Assembly (NCBI GenBank): GCA_964017235.1
Contig: OZ024929.1
Span: 65,133,603 to 65,197,602, forward strand
Source of the DNA: Sabellastarte sp. h YS-2021
Lineage: Eukaryota > Annelida > Polychaeta > Sabellida > Sabellidae
Reading direction: 5' to 3'
DNA: 64,000 nt
Shown here: in pieces, positions 1-14,094 of the stretch
Layout: every line of letters starts with the position of its first letter
Position numbering within the stretch: position 1 is the first letter of the stretch
Translations under genes and position numbers: made by a program
Notes under the pieces: model-generated
Seen by the model: the letters and a program-made list of their open reading frames with translations, nothing else
Databases searched by the model: none
What the model was told of the DNA's origin: nothing

Positions 1-2330
1 TATTGAGTAAATCACTTGTAACTTAAAACCTATTGCATTTAGAGAATTTCGTATAAACATGTTATTCAGCTACTTTTGGGCCAGCTATAACATAGTGAAA
101 TTTCAGATCTGTAGGTCATGGCATAGCTGAGTAATAGCTACTTTAAAGTTCTCACTATTGAGTAAATCAGTTGTAATTGGAAAACTATTGCATTTAGAGT
201 ATTTCGTATAAATATGTTATTCGGCTACTTTTGGGTCAGCTATAACATAGTAAAATTTCAGACCTGTAGCTCATGGCATAGCTGAGTAATAGCTACTTTT
301 AGGTCATCACTATTGAGTAAATCAGTTGTAACTTGAAAACTATTGCATTTACAGTGTTTTGCTTAAATATGTTGTTCACCTACTTTTGGGTCAGCTATAA
401 CATAGTAAAATTTCAGACCTGTAGCTCATTGCATAGCTGAGTAATAACTACTTTGAGGTTCTCACTATTGAGTAAATCAGTTGTAATTGCAAAACTATTG
501 CATTTAGAGAATTTCGTATAAATATGTTATTCAGCTACTTTTGGGCCAGCTATAACATAGTGAAATTTCAGATCTGTAGATCATGGCACAGCTGAGTAAT
601 AGCTACTTTGAAGTTCTCACTATTGAGTAAATCAGTTGTAATTGGAAAACTATTGCATTTACAGAATTTCGTATAAATATGTTATTCAGCTACTTTTGGG
701 TCAGCTATAACATAGTAAAATTTCAGACCTGTAGCTCATGGCATAGCTGAGTAATAGCTACTTTTAGGTCATCACTATTGAGTAAATCAGTTGTAACTTC
801 AAAACTATTGCATTTACAGTATTTTGCTTAAATATGTTGTTCACCTACTTTTGGGTCAGCTATAACATAGTAAAATTTCAGACCTGTAGCTCATTGCATA
901 GCTGAGTAATGACTACTTTGAAGTTCTCACTATTGAGTAAATCAGTTGTAATTGCAAAACTATTGCATTTAGAGAATTTAGTATAAATATGTTATTCAGC
1001 TACTTTTGGGTCAGCTATAACATAGTAAAATTTCAGACCTGTAGCTCATGGCATAGCTGAGTAATAGCTACTTTTAGGTCATCACTATTGAGTAAATCAG
1101 TTGTAACTTGAAAACTATTGCATGTACAGTATTTTGCTTAAATATGTTGTTCACCTACTTTTGGGTCAGCTATAACATAGTAAAATTTCAGACCTGTAGC
1201 TCATGGCATAGCTGAGTAATAGCTACTTTGAGGTTATCACTGTTGAGTAAATCGCTTATAACTTGGAAATTATTGCATTTAGAGTATTTTGTTTCAATAT
1301 GTTATTCACCTATTTTGGGGTTAGCTATCACATAGTGAAGTGCCAGACCTGTGACACATTGCATAGCTGAGTAATAGCTACTTTGAAGTTCTCAATGTTG
1401 AGCAAATCACTTATAATTTGAAAACTATTGCATTTAGAGAATTTGGTATAAATATGTTATTCAGCTACTTTTGGGTCAGCTATAACATAGTAAAATTTCA
1501 GACCTGTAGCTCATGGCATAGCTGAGTAATAGCTACTTTTAGGTTATCACTGTTGAGTAAATCACTTATAACTTGGAAACTATTGCATTTAGAGTATTTT
1601 GTTGCAATATGTTATTCACCTATTTTGGGGTCAGCTATAACATAGTGAAGTTCCAGACCTGTGGCTCATTGCATAGCTGAGTAATAGCTACTTTGAAGTT
1701 CTCACTATTGAGTAAATCAGTTGTAATTGGAAAACTATTGCCTTTACAGAAATTTGTGCAAATATGTTATTCAGCTACTTTTGGGTCAGCTATAACATAG
1801 TGAAATTACAGACCTGTAGCTCATGGCACAACTGAGCAATAGCTATTCTCAGGCACTGACTGTTGAGTAAATTGGCTATAACTTGAAAAATATTGCATTT
1901 GGAGTATTTTGTTAAAATATATTGTTCACCTACTTTTGGGTTAGCTATAACATAGTGAAATTACAGACCTATAGCTCATGGCATAGCGGAGCAATAGCTA
2001 TTTTCAGGTTCTCACTATTGAGTAAATCAGTTGTAACTTGAAAACTATTTGATTTACAGTATTTTGCTTAAATATGTTGTTCACCTACTTTTAGGTCAGC
2101 TATAACAGAGCAAAAATTCAGACATGTAGCTCATGGCATAGCTGAGTAATAGTTACTTTGAGGTTCTCACTCTTGAGTAAATCAGTAGTAACTTGAAAAC
2201 TATTACATTTAGAGTATTTTGTTTATTCACAGACGTTTTGGTCAGCTATAACATAGTGAAATTGCAGTCCTCTATGTCATGGCATAGCTGATCAATAGCT
2301 TCTTTCAGGTTCTCACTGTTGAGTAAATCA
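1..2330. repeat. 155-bp tandem array, about 15 copies (family A core)
   Basis: The phrase tattgagtaaatca recurs at 1, 156, 311, 466, 621 and 776, so the monomer is 155 bp. Diagnostic variants (gcttaaatatgttgttcacc, gggccagc, ttaggtcatcac) recur every third copy, giving a 465-bp higher-order unit over the first kilobase. Later copies are more diverged. The array runs off the left edge of the window. Related copies lie at 16.8-18.2, 21.0-22.6, 31.8-33.1 and 57.9-58.5 kb, and inverted at 54.8-55.4 kb. Short ORFs here have no coding support. Confidence 0.95.
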
Positions 2331-3152
2331 TTGTATCCAACCTGTAGGAAATCATGGGCTGGGAATCTGTTAATATGGTCCGATTTGACTTTGGAACCCT
2401 CCTTCAAGGTCAAATGAGGATAGCCAAACATAAAAGTGCTTATAACTCGCTTATTATTGGTCCTAGAGGTTTGGAATGAAAACCAACCTATAGAAAATCA
2501 TGAGCTGGGAATTTTTTGGTGTGGTCGGATTTGACCTTGGACCCCTCCTTCAAGGTCAAATGAGGATAGCCAAACTTAAAAGTGCTTATAACTCGCTTAT
2601 TATTGGTCCTAGAGGTTTGCAATGGAAAACCAACCTATAGAAAATCATGGGCTGGGAATCTTTTGGTGTGGTCAGATTTCACCTTAGACCCCTCCTTCCA
2701 GGTCAAACGAAGATAGCCAAACTTAAAGTGCTTATAACTCGCGTATTATTGGTCTTGGAGGTTTGGGATGGTAAACCAACATATAGGAAATCATGGGCTG
2801 GGATTCTTTTGGTGTGGTCAGATTTGACCTGGGACCCCTCCTTCAAGGTCAGTTGAGGATAGCCAAACTTACAATTGCTTAGAACTCGCTTATTATTGGT
2901 CCTACAGGTTTGGGATGGTAAACAAGCTACAGGAAATCATGGGCTGGGAATTTTTTTGTGTGGTCGGATTTGACCTTGGACCCCTCCGTCAAGGTCAAAC
3001 AAGGATAGCCAAACTTAAAAAGTGCCTATGACTCACTTATTATTGGTCCGAGAGGTTTGGGATGGTAAACCATCCTAAATTCTTTGGCTGGGAATCTTTT
3101 GGTATGGTCAGATTTGACCTTTGGACCCCTTCTTCATGGTCGAACGAGGATA
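2331..3152. repeat. 147-bp tandem array (family B core) nested in family A
   Basis: The phrase tattggtc recurs at 2455, 2601, 2747, 2894 and 3041, giving a 146-147 bp monomer. The block begins with TTGTATCC, the family B 5' terminus, directly after the 155-bp motif gagtaaatca. It returns to 155-bp sequence at tattgcattt near 3151. Most of the B 5' region is missing here. Each monomer carries TTTGACCTTG and CAAGGTCAAA as an inverted pair. Confidence 0.93.
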
Positions 3153-3433
3153 TTGCATTTATAGTATTTCTTTAAATATTTTTAACCTACTTTTTACACT
3201 TAAACAATTACCTTGTTACTTTATTTCATAATACCATTTGCAGGGCACAACTTTTTTGTCCTTTTTTTCTGTCAGCTTCGGAATATCTTTCGAACATGCT
3301 GTTCAGTTACCATTTACTGTATTTCTGTACAGCCCTTTCCCTGATAATTATGCTTTCCTCTCATTATCACCATCACAAATCAAAAACATTCAGTCAGCTG
3401 ACACAGTGCCCGTTCACGGGCACTCTCCTCTTG
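3153..3433 (+). mobile_element. 3' terminus of a family A Helentron-like element
   Basis: The last partial 155-bp unit runs into a conserved tail with the phrase gggcacaactttttt. Then come GTCAGCTGAC (about 3393-3402), the hairpin GTGCCCGT/ACGGGCAC (3406-3423) and CTTG (3430-3433), followed by T. The same tail occurs at 18.3, 23.4, 32.0 and 58.6 kb. The hairpin plus CT(A/T)G is the usual form of a rolling-circle element 3' end; assignment to Helitron/Helentron is inferred because no Rep/helicase is present. Confidence 0.8.
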
Positions 3434-6400
3434 TTTGTGAACTGTAACATATTGAGGTTTCACAACTGTTGCTCAATGCACAAGTGAGTAGTGGCTACTT
3501 TATTGCTACTTTTAGTGAAAATGTGAAAAATCACAAATATCTCACAAACCATAAGAGCAAAATGAGTAAATGCTAATTATCTGTAAAAGTATTGCGGATA
3601 CCCGATTTTTATCAAATAACTCATTCATCTACTTTTGGGAGAGCTTTCACATGGTGAAGTTTCAGACCCGTAGATAATTACTCGCCTACTCAAAATGAGT
3701 AAATGCGAATTGTCTCTTAAAAGTATTGCAGATAGCCAATTTTTCTCAAATAACTCATTCAGCTACTTTTGGAGGAGCTTTCACATGGTGAAGTTTCAGA
3801 CCCATAGCTAATTACTCACCTACTCAAAATGAGTAAATGCGAATTATCTCTAAAAGTATTGCAGATACCCAATTTTTCTCAAATAACTCATTCATCTACT
3901 TTTGGGAGAGTTTTCACTTGGTGAAGTTTCGTACCCGTACCTAATTATTCACCTACTCAAAATGAGTAAATGCGAATTATCTCTAAAAGTATTGCAGATA
4001 GCCAATTTCTCTCAAATAACTCATTCATCTACTTTTGGGAGAGCTTTCACATGGTGAAGTTTCAGACCCGTAGATAGTTACTCGCCTACTCAAAATGAGT
4101 AAATGTGAATTATCTCTTAAAAGTATTGCGGATAGCCAATTTTTCTCAAATAACTCATTCACCTACTTTTGGAAGAGCTTTCACATGGTGAAGTTTCAGA
4201 CCCATAGGTAATTAATCGCCTACTCAAAATGAGTAAATGCGAATTATCTCTTAAAAGTATTGCGGATAGCCAATTTTTCTCAAATAACTCATTCACCTAC
4301 TTTTGGGAGAGCTTTCACTTGGTGAAGTTTCAGACCTGTACCTAATTATTCACCTACTCAAAATGAGTAAATGCGAATTATCTCTAAAAGTATTGCGGAT
4401 ACCCAATTTTTATCTAATAACTCATTCATCTATTTTTGGGAGAGCTTTCACATGGTGAAGTTTCAGACCTGTAGATAATTACTCACCTACTCAAAATGAG
4501 TAAATGCGAATTATCTCTTAAAAGTATTGCAGATAGCCAATTTTTCTCAAATAACTCATTCACCTACTTTTGCAAGAGCTTTCAGATGGTGAAGTTTCAG
4601 ACCCATAGCTAATTACTCACCTACTCAAAATGAGTAAATGTGAATTATCTCTAAAAGTATTGCAGATAGCCAATTTTTCTCAAATAACTCTTTCACCTAC
4701 TTTTGGGAGAGCTTTCACTTGGTGAAGTTTCAGACCCGTAGATAATTATTCACCTACTCAAAATGAGTAAATGCTAATTATCTCTAAAAGTATTGCGGAT
4801 ACCCAATTTTTATCAAATAACTCATTCATCTACTTTTGGGAGAGCTTTCACATGGTGAAGTTCCAGACCTGTAGGTAATTACTCACCTACTCAAAATGAG
4901 TAAATGCTAATTATCTCTAAGAGTATTGCAGATAGCCAATTTTTCTCAAATAAGTCATTCATCTACTTTTGGGAGAGCTTTCACATGGTGAAGTTCCAGA
5001 CCCGTAGGTAATTACTCACCTACTCAAAATGAGTAAATGCGAATTATCTCTAAAAGTATTACAGACAGCCAATTTCTCTCAAATAACTCATTCATCTACT
5101 TTTGGGAGAGCTTTCACATGGTGAAGTGTCAGACCCGTAGATAATTACTTACCTACTCAAAATGAGTAAATGCGAATTATCTCTAAAAGTATTGCAGACG
5201 GCCAATTTTTCTCAAATAACTCATTCACCTACTTTTGGGAGAGCTTTCACTTCCGTAGATAGTTACTCACCTACTCAAAATGAGTAAATGTGAATTATCT
5301 CTTAAAAGTATTGCGGATAGCCAATTTTTCTCAAATAACTCATTCACCTACTTTTGGAAGAGCTTTCACATGGTGAAGTTTCAGACCCATAGGTAATTAA
5401 TCGCCTACTCAAAATGAGTAAATGCGAATTATCTCTTAAAAGTATTGCGGATAGCCAATTTTTCTCAAATAACTCATTCACCTACTTTTGGGAGAGCTTT
5501 CACTTGGTGAAGTTTCAGACCTGTACCTAATTATTCACCTACTCAAAATGAGTAAATGCGAATTATCTCTAAAAGTATTGCGGATACCCAATTTTTATCT
5601 AATAACTCATTCATCTATTTTTGGGAGAGCTTTCACATGGTGAAGTTTCAGACCTGTAGATAATTACTCACCTACTCAAAATGAGTAAATGCGAATTATC
5701 TCTTAAAAGTATTGCAGATAGCCAATTTTTCTCAAATAACTCATTCCCCTACTTTTGCAAAAGCTTTCAGATGGTGAAGTTTCAGACCCATAGCTAATTA
5801 CTCACCTACTCAAAATGAGTAAATGTGAATTATCTCTAAAAGTATTGCAGATAGCCAATTTTTCTCAAATAACTCTTTCACCTACTTTTGGGAGAGCTTT
5901 CACTTGGTGAAGTTTCAGACCCGTAGATAATTATTCACCTACTCAAAATGAGTAAATGCTAATTATCTCTAAAAGTATTGCGGATACCCAATTTTTATCA
6001 AATAACTCATTCATCTACTTTTGGGAGAGCTTTCACATGGTGAAGTTCCAGACCTGTAGGTAATTACTCACCTACTCAAAATGAGTAAATGCTAATTATC
6101 TCTAAGAGTATTGCAGATAGCCAATTTTTCTCAAATAAGTCATTCATCTACTTTTGGGAGAGCTTTCACATGGTGAAGTTCCAGACCCGTAGGTAATTAC
6201 TCACCTACTCAAAATGAGTAAATGCGAATTATCTCTAAAAGTATTACAGACAGCCAATTTCTCTCAAATAACTCATTCATCTACTTTTGAGAGAGCTTTC
6301 ACATGGTGAAGTGTCAGACCCGTAGATAATTACTTACCTACTCAAAATGAGTAAATGCGAATTATCTCTAAAAGTATTGCAGACGGCCAATTTTTCTCAA

Positions 6401-9400
6401 ATAACTCATTCACCTACTTTTGGGAGAGCTTTCACTTGGTGAAGTTTCAGACCCATAGCTAATTACTCACCTACTCAAAATGAGTAAATGCGAATTATCT
6501 CTAAAAGTATTGCAGATAGCCAATTTTTCTCAAATAACTCATTCACCTACTTTTGGGAGAGCTTTCACTTGGTGAAGTTTCAGACCCGTAGCTAATTATT
6601 CACCTACTCAAAATGAGTAAATGCTAATTATTTCTTAAAAGTATTGCAGACAGCCAATTTTTTCTCAAATAACTCATTCATCTACTTTTGGCAGAGCTTT
6701 CACATGATGAAGTTCCACACCCATAGGTAATTATTCACCTACTCAAAATGAGTAAATGCGAATTATCTCTAAAAGTATTGCAGATACCCAATTTTTCTCA
6801 AATAACTCATTCACCTACTTTTGCAAGAGCTTTCAGATGGTGAAGTTTCAGACCTATAGCTAATTACTCACCTACTCAAAATGAGTAAATGCGAATTGTC
6901 TCTAAAAGTATTGCAGATAGCCAATTTTTCTCAAATAACTCATGCACCTACTTTTGGGAGAGTTTTCACTTGATGAAGTTTCAAACCCGTAGATAATTAT
7001 TCACCTACTCAAAATGAGTAAATGCGAATTATCTCTAAAAGTATTGCAGATAGCCAATTTTTCTCAAATAACTCATTCATCTACTTTTGGGAGAGCTTTC
7101 ACATGGTGAAGTTTCAGACCCATAGCTAATTACTCACCTACTCAAAATGAGTAAATGCAAATTATCTCTAAAAGTATTGCAGATAGCCAATTTTTCTCAA
7201 ATAACTCATTCACCTACTTTTGGGAGAGCTTTCACTTGTGAAGTTTCAGACCCGTAGCTAATTATTCACCTACTCAAAATGAGTAAATGCTAATCATCTC
7301 TTAAAAGTATTGCAGATAGTCAATTTTTTTTCTGATAACTCATTCACCTACTTTTGGAAGAGCTTTCAGATCGTGAAGTTTCAGACCCATAGCTAATTAC
7401 TCACCTACTCAAAATGAGTAAATGCGAATTATCTCTAAAAGTATTGCAGATAGCCAATTTTTCTCAAATAAGTCATTGATCTAGTTTTGGGAGAGCTTTC
7501 ACATGGTGAAGTTCCAGACCTGTAGGTAATTACTCACCTACTCAAAATGAGTAAATGCTAATTATCTCTAAGAGTATTGCAGATAGCCAATTTTTCTCAA
7601 ATAAGTCATTGATCTACTTTTGGGAGAGCTTTCACATGGTGAAGTTCCAGACCCGTAGGTAATTACTCACCTACTCAAAATGAGTAAATGCGAATTATCT
7701 CTAAAAGTATTGCAGACAGCCAATTTCTCTCAAATAACTCATTCATCTACTTTTGGGAGAGCTTTCACATGGTGAAGTTTCAGACCCGTAGATAATTACT
7801 TACCTACTCAAAATGAGTAAATGCGAATTATCTCTAAAAGTATTGCAGACAGCCAATTTTTCTCAAATAACTCATTCACCTACTTTTGGGAGAGCTTTCA
7901 CTTGGTGAAGTTTCAGACCCATAGCTAATTACTCACCTACTCAAAATGAGTAAATGCGAATTATCTCTAAAAGTATTGCAGACAGCCAATTTTTCTCAAA
8001 TAACTCATTCATCTACTTTTGGCAGAGCTTTCACATGATGAAGTTCCACACCCATAGGTAATTATTCACCTACTCAAAATGAGTAAATGCGAATTATCTC
8101 TAAAAGTATTGCAGATACCCAATTTTTCTCAAATAATTCATTCACCTACTTTTGCAAGAGCTTTCAGATGGTGAAGTTTCAGACCTATAGCTAATTACTC
8201 ACCTACTCAAAATGAGTAAATGCGAATTATCTCTAAAAGTATTGCAGATAGCCAATTTTTCTCAAATAACTCATGCACCTACTTTTGGGAGAGCTTTCAC
8301 ATGGTGAAGTTTCAAACCCGTAGATAATTATTCACCTACTCAAAATGAGTAAATGCGAATTATCTCTAAAAGTATTGCAGATAGCCAATTTTTCTCAAAT
8401 AACTCATTCATCTACTTTTGGGAGAGCTTTCACATGGTGAAGTTTCAGACCCATAGCTAATTACTCACCTACTCAAAATGAGTAAATGCGAATTATCTCT
8501 AAAAGTATTGCAGATAGCCAATTTTTCTCAAATAACTCATTCACCTACTTTTGAGAGAGCTTTCACTTGTGAAGTTTCAGACCCGTAGCTAATTATTCAC
8601 CTACTCAAAATGAGTAAATGCTAATCATCTCTTAAAAGTATTGCAGATAGCCAATTTTTTTTCTGATAACTCATTCACCTACTTTTGGAAGAGCTTTCAG
8701 ATGGTGAAATTTCAGACCCATAGCTAATTACTCACCTACTCAAAATGAGTAAATGCGAATTATCTCTAAAAGTATTGCAGATAGCCAATTTTTCTCAAAT
8801 AACTCATTCACCTACTTTTGGGAGAGCTTTCACTTGGTGAAGTTTCAGACCCGTAGCTAATTATTCACCTACTCAAAATGAGTAAATGCTAATTATTTCT
8901 TAAAAGTATTGCAGACAGCCAATTTTTTCTCAAATAACTCATTCATCTACTTTTGGCAGAGCTTTCACATGATGAAGTTCCACACCCATAGGTAATTATT
9001 CACCTACTCAAAATGAGTAAATGCGAATTATCTCTAAAAGTATTGCAGATACCCAATTTTTCTCAAATAACTCATTCACCTACTTTTGCAAGAGCTTTCA
9101 CTTGATGAAGTTTCAGACCCGTAGCTAATTATTCACCTACTCAAAATGAGTAAATGCGAATTATCTCTGAAAGTATTGCAGATAGCCAATTTTTCTCAAA
9201 TAACTCATTCGTCTACTTTTGGGAGAGCTTTCACTTGGTGAAGTTTCAGGCCCATAGTTAATTATTCACCTACTCAAAATGAGTAAATGCTAATTATCTC
9301 TAAAAGTATTGCAGACACCCAATTTTTTTCAAATAACTCATTCATCTAGTTTTGGGAGAGCTTTCACATGGTGAAGTTTCAGACCCGTAGGTAATTACTC

Positions 9401-9781
9401 ACCTACTCAAAATGAGTAAATGCGAATTATCTCTTAAAAGTATTGCACATAGCCAATTTTTCTCAAATAACTCATTCATGTACTTTTGGGAGAGCTTTCA
9501 CTTGGTAAAGTTTCAGACCCGTAGCTAATTATATATGCTACGTTTAGTGAAAATGTGAAAAATCACAAATATCTCACAAATCATAAGAGATAGAGCAATT
9601 TAGAGCGAATTTTTGGAGCCACAGGGTAGTACAACGGTATCCTATACTGTTGGGTTTGGTGAACTTTGGCCTACTTTTGACTGAGTAACCTTGACCTATA
9701 AAATCATTGTGAATATCTCGGAAAAGGTATTTCTTCCCCTTTAATGCTCGGCGGGAGATACACACCACGGCAGTGGTCTTG
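3434..9781 (+). mobile_element. Family C element with 133-bp array of about 45 copies
   Basis: The right flank of the A terminus is interior family C sequence (also at 59.75 and 60.24 kb). The array then runs from about 3560 to 9530 with 133-134 bp spacing (caaaatgagt at 3691, 3825, 3958, 4091, 4225, 4359, 4492). Each monomer contains the inverted pair TACTCA-AAA-TGAGTA. After the array come GGCGGGAGATA, the hairpin ACCAC-GGCA-GTGGT (9764-9777) and CTTG (9778-9781), followed by T. The 5' end is absent because family A lies across it. Confidence 0.88.
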
Positions 9782-10399
9782 TTTTTGATGAATTGTTTAA
9801 ATAATTTTTTTTAAATATTTTTATTTCTGCATATTACATGTTTCGAAATTATTTTACAGAAAAGCATAAATAAACATCAAGACCTGACCATTGGGGTCTG
9901 TGGCTATTATAATGATTAACTGATGTATCAATTACTTGTCATTTCTTCCAGGGCTGTACCCCATTTATCCCAAATTCTATTACCGGTAAAATCATTTTGT
10001 TTACCTGACAGAACAATAACTACATTCTGCAGTGTTCACAATATTAATTTTTTTTAAATATACGCTTGTTTGTGTATGGGAGAGCTTCCGGCTCCGCATT
10101 TTGTTTTCCTTATAACTCTGTAACCGTTAGGCGGATTCTTTTCAAATTTGGCAGGTTTAGGCAGTAGCCTTGGGGAATTTTTTTGAATATGCTGCAGTGA
10201 CATTTCAACCAATCAGAGAGGTCACATGACCAAAAATGTCTTTTTTCGATGGGGAAGCTTGTCCGGATGATAACTTAAAAGGAATTTTATCAATTCACCT
10301 GAAACTTGGCAAATACATTCATTCTATTAAAATCTGGAAATCATTAGATTTTGGCATTGATTGGTCAAGAAATGGCCGAGTAATTAATGATTAATTAAT
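9782..10399. other. Non-array AT-rich spacer, probable 5' part of a fourth repeat family (D)
   Basis: No gene is seen. From about 10070 the sequence (gggagagcttccggctccgc, followed by text resembling the 170-bp repeats) looks like the head of another repeat element whose core is the 170-bp array that follows. The left 270 bases (9782-10060) are AT-rich and unassigned. Confidence 0.5.
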
Positions 10400-11195
10400 C
10401 ATTATGAATTTTCCAAATAAGGAAAACACAAAAATGCTTATATCTCGAAAACTGTGCTAGATAGAGCGATTTCGACGAAATTTTTGACCCACAGGGTATC
10501 TCTGTGGAGTACTTTTCCCAATTTTCAAAAAAATTTTGTCTCGCCAAAAATGGCGGCCATTTTGAATTTTCGAAATTTTCGCAAAAATTGCAAAACACAA
10601 AAATGCTTATATCTCGAAAACCGTGCTAGATAGAGCGATTTCGACAAAATTTTTGACCCACAGGGTATCTCTCCAGAGTAGTTATCCCAATTTTGAAAAA
10701 AATTTTTGTCTCGCCAAAAATGGCGGCCATTTTGAATTTTCGAATTTTTCGCAAAAATTGCAAAACATAAAAATGCTTATATCTCGAAAACCCTGCTAGA
10801 TAGAGCGATTTCGACGAAATTTTTGACCCACAGGGTATATCTGCAGAGTAGCCATGCCAATTTTCAAACAAAAAATTTCTCGCAAAAAATGGCGGCCATT
10901 TTGAATTTTCGAATTTTTCGCAAAATTGCAAAACACAAAAATGCTTATATCTCGAAAACCGTGCTAGATAGAGCGATTTCGACGAAATTTTTGACCCACT
11001 GGGTATCTCTGCAGAGTAGCCATGCCAATTTTCAAAAAAATTTTATCTTGCCAAAAATGGCGGCCATTTTGAATTTTCGAATTTTTGCACAAAAATTGCA
11101 AAACACAAAAATGCTAATATTTCGAAAACCGTGCTACATAGAGCGATTTCGACGAAATTTTTTATCTTCAGGGTATCTCTGCAGAGCAGCTATCC
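10400..11195. repeat. 170-bp tandem array, 5 copies (family D core)
   Basis: The phrase atgcttatatctcgaaaa starts at 10434, 10603, 10773 and 10941, with a variant at 11111, so the monomer is 168-170 bp. Each copy includes aaaatggcggccattttgaa. Reading frames of 67-137 codons on both strands are by-products of the repeat and show no protein-family similarity that I recognise. The array stops abruptly at about 11197 and resumes at 14095. Confidence 0.9.
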
Positions 11196-14094
11196 CAAAG
11201 AGCTTTCACTTGGTGAAGTTTCAGACCCATAGCTAATTGCTCACCTACTCAAAAAGAGTAAATGCGAATTACCTCTATAAGTATTGCAGATGGCCAATTT
11301 TTCTCAAATAACTCATTCACCTACTTTTGGAAGAGCTTTCACATGGTGAAGTTTCAGACCCATAGCCAATTACTCACCTACTCAAAATGAGTAAATGCGA
11401 ATTATCTCTAAAAGTATTGCAGATAGCCAATTTTTCTCAAATAACTCATTCACCTACTTTTGGGAGAGCTTTCACATGGTGAAGTTTCAGACCCATAGCT
11501 AATTATTTACCTACTCAAAATGAGTAAATGCTAATTATCTCTAAAAGTATTGCGGATACCCAATTTTTCTCAAATAACTCATTCATCTACTTGTGGGAGA
11601 GCTTTCACATGGTGAAGTTTCAGACCCATAGCTAATTACTCACCTACTCAAAATGAGTAAATGCGAATTATCTCTAAAAGTATTGCAGATAGCCAATTTT
11701 TCTCAAATAACTCATTCACCTACTTTTGGGAGAGCTTTCACATGGTGAAGTTTCAGACCCATAGCTAATTATTTACCTACTCAAAATGAGTAAATGCTAA
11801 TTATCTCTAAAAGTATTGCGGATACCCAATTTTTCTCAAATAACTCATTCATCTACTTGTGGGAGAGCTTTCACATGGTGAAGTTTCAGACCCATAGCTA
11901 ATTACTCACCTACTCAAAATGAGTAAATGCGAATTATCTCTAAAAGTATTGCAGATAGCCAATTTTTCTCAAATAACTCATTCACCTACTTTTGGGAGAG
12001 CTTTCACATGGTGAAGTTTCAGACCCATAGCTAATTATTTACCTACTCAAAATGAGTAAATGCTAATTATCTCTAAAAGTATTGCGGATACCCAATTTTT
12101 CTCAAATAACTCATTCATCTACTTGTGGGAGAGCTTTCACATGGTGAAGTTTCAGACCCATAGCTAATTACTCACCTACTCAAAATGAGTAAATGCGAAT
12201 TATCTCTAAAAGTATTGCAGATAGCCAATTTTTCTCAAATAACTCATTCACCTACTTTTGGGAGAGCTTTCACTTGGTGAAGTTTCAGACCCATAGCTAA
12301 TTACTCACCTACTCAAAATGAGTAAATGCGAATTATCTCTAAAAGTATTGCAGATAGCCAATTTTTCGCAAATAACTCATTCACCTACTTTTGGGAGAGC
12401 TTTCACTTGGTGAAGTTTCAGACCCATAGCTAATTACTCACCTACTCAAAATGAGTAAATGCGAATTATCTCTAAAAGTATTGCAGATAGCCAATTTTTG
12501 TCAAATTAATCATTCACCTACTTTTGGGAGAGCTTTCACTTGGTGAAGTTTCAGACCCATAGCTAATTACTCACCTACTCAAAATGAGTAAATGCGAATT
12601 ATCTCTAAAAGTATTGCAGATAGCCAATTTTTCTCAAATAACTCATTCACCTACTTTTGGGAGAGCTTTCACTTGGTGAAGTTTCAGACCCATAGCTAAT
12701 TACTCACCTACTCAAAATGAGTAAATGCGAATTATCTCTAAAAGTATTGCAGATAGCCAATTTTTCTCAAATTAATCATTCACCTACTTTTGGGAGAGCT
12801 TTCACTTGGTGAAGTTTCATACCCATTGCTAATTACTCGTCTACTCAAAATGAGTAAATGCGAATTATCTCTAAAAGTATTGCAGATAGCCAATTTTTCT
12901 CAAATAACTCATTCACCTACTTTTGGGAGAGCTTTCACTTGGTGAAGTTTCAGACCCATAGCAAATTACTCACCTACTCAAAATGAGTAAATGCGAATTA
13001 TCTCTAAAAGTATTGCAGATAGCCAATTTTTCTCAAATAACTCATTCACCTACTTTTGGCAGAGCTTTCACTTGGTGAAGTTTCAGACCCATAGCTAATT
13101 ATTCACCTACTCAAAATGAGTAAATGTGAATTATCTCTAAAAGTATTGCAGATAGCCAATTTTTCTCAAATAACTCGTTCACCTACTTTTGGGAGAGCTT
13201 TCACTTGGTGAAGTTTCAGACCCATAGCTAATTACTCACCTACTCAAAATGAGTAAATGCGAATTATCTCTAAAAGTATTGCAGATAGCCAATTTTTCTC
13301 AAATTAATCATTCACCTACTTTTGGGAGAGCTTTCACTTGGTGAAGTTTCATACCCATTGCTAATTACTCGTCTACTCAAAATGAGTAAATGCGAATTAT
13401 CTCTAAAAGTATTGCAGATAGCCAATTTTTCTCAAATAACTCATTCACCTACTTTTGGGAGAGCTTTCACTTGGTGAAGTTTCAGACCCATAGCAAATTA
13501 CTCACCTACTCAAAATGAGTAAATGCGAATTATCTCTAAAAGTATTGCAGATAGCCAATTTTTCTCAAATAACTCATTCACCTACTTTTGGCAGAGCTTT
13601 CACTTGGTGAAGTTTCAGACCCATAGCTAATTATTCACCTACTCAAAATGAGTAAATGCGAATTATCTCTAAAAGTATTGCAGATAGCCAATTTTTCTCA
13701 AATAACTCATTCACCTACTTTTGGGAGAGCTTTCACTCTGTGAAGTTTCAGACCCATAGCTATTTATTCACCTACTCAAAATGAGTAAATGCGAATTATC
13801 TCTAAAAGTATTGCAGATAGCCAATTTTTTTCAAATAACTCATTCACCTACTTTTGGGAGAGCTTTCGCTTGGTGAAGTTTCAGACCCATAGATAATTCT
13901 TCACCTACTCAAAATGAGTAAATGTGAATTGTCTCTTAATAGTATTGCAGATAGCCAATTTTTCTCAAATAACTCATTCACCTACTTTTGGAAGACCTTT
14001 CACACACGAAAATGAAAAATTGTGAATATCTCGGAAAAGCTATTTCTTCTGCTTTAATGCTCGGCGGGAGATACACACCACGGCAGTGGTCTTG
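11196..14094 (+). mobile_element. Second 133-bp array, about 21 copies, with family C 3' terminus
   Basis: The monomer is that of 3.6-9.5 kb but more homogeneous. Between 11.5 and 12.2 kb the variant acttgtgggagagc recurs every 266 bp (11590, 11857, 12123), so dimers are amplified there. The tail carries GGCGGGAGATA, the hairpin ACCAC-GGCA-GTGGT (14077-14090) and CTTG (14091-14094). Here CTTG is followed by A rather than T. The block splits the 170-bp array into 10.4-11.2 and 14.1-14.37 kb, so it was inserted into it. Confidence 0.88.

Noticed and set aside
3560..9530. CRISPR or centromeric satellite reading of the 133-bp array
   Set aside because: No unique spacers; the array ends in a transposon-like hairpin terminus and has dispersed copies, so an element core explains it better than a centromere.
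10395..11236. ORFs of 67-137 codons on both strands in the 170-bp array (KWPPFLARQNF-type repeats)
   Set aside because: They repeat with the DNA monomer, overlap on both strands and end where the monomer changes; no independent coding signal.
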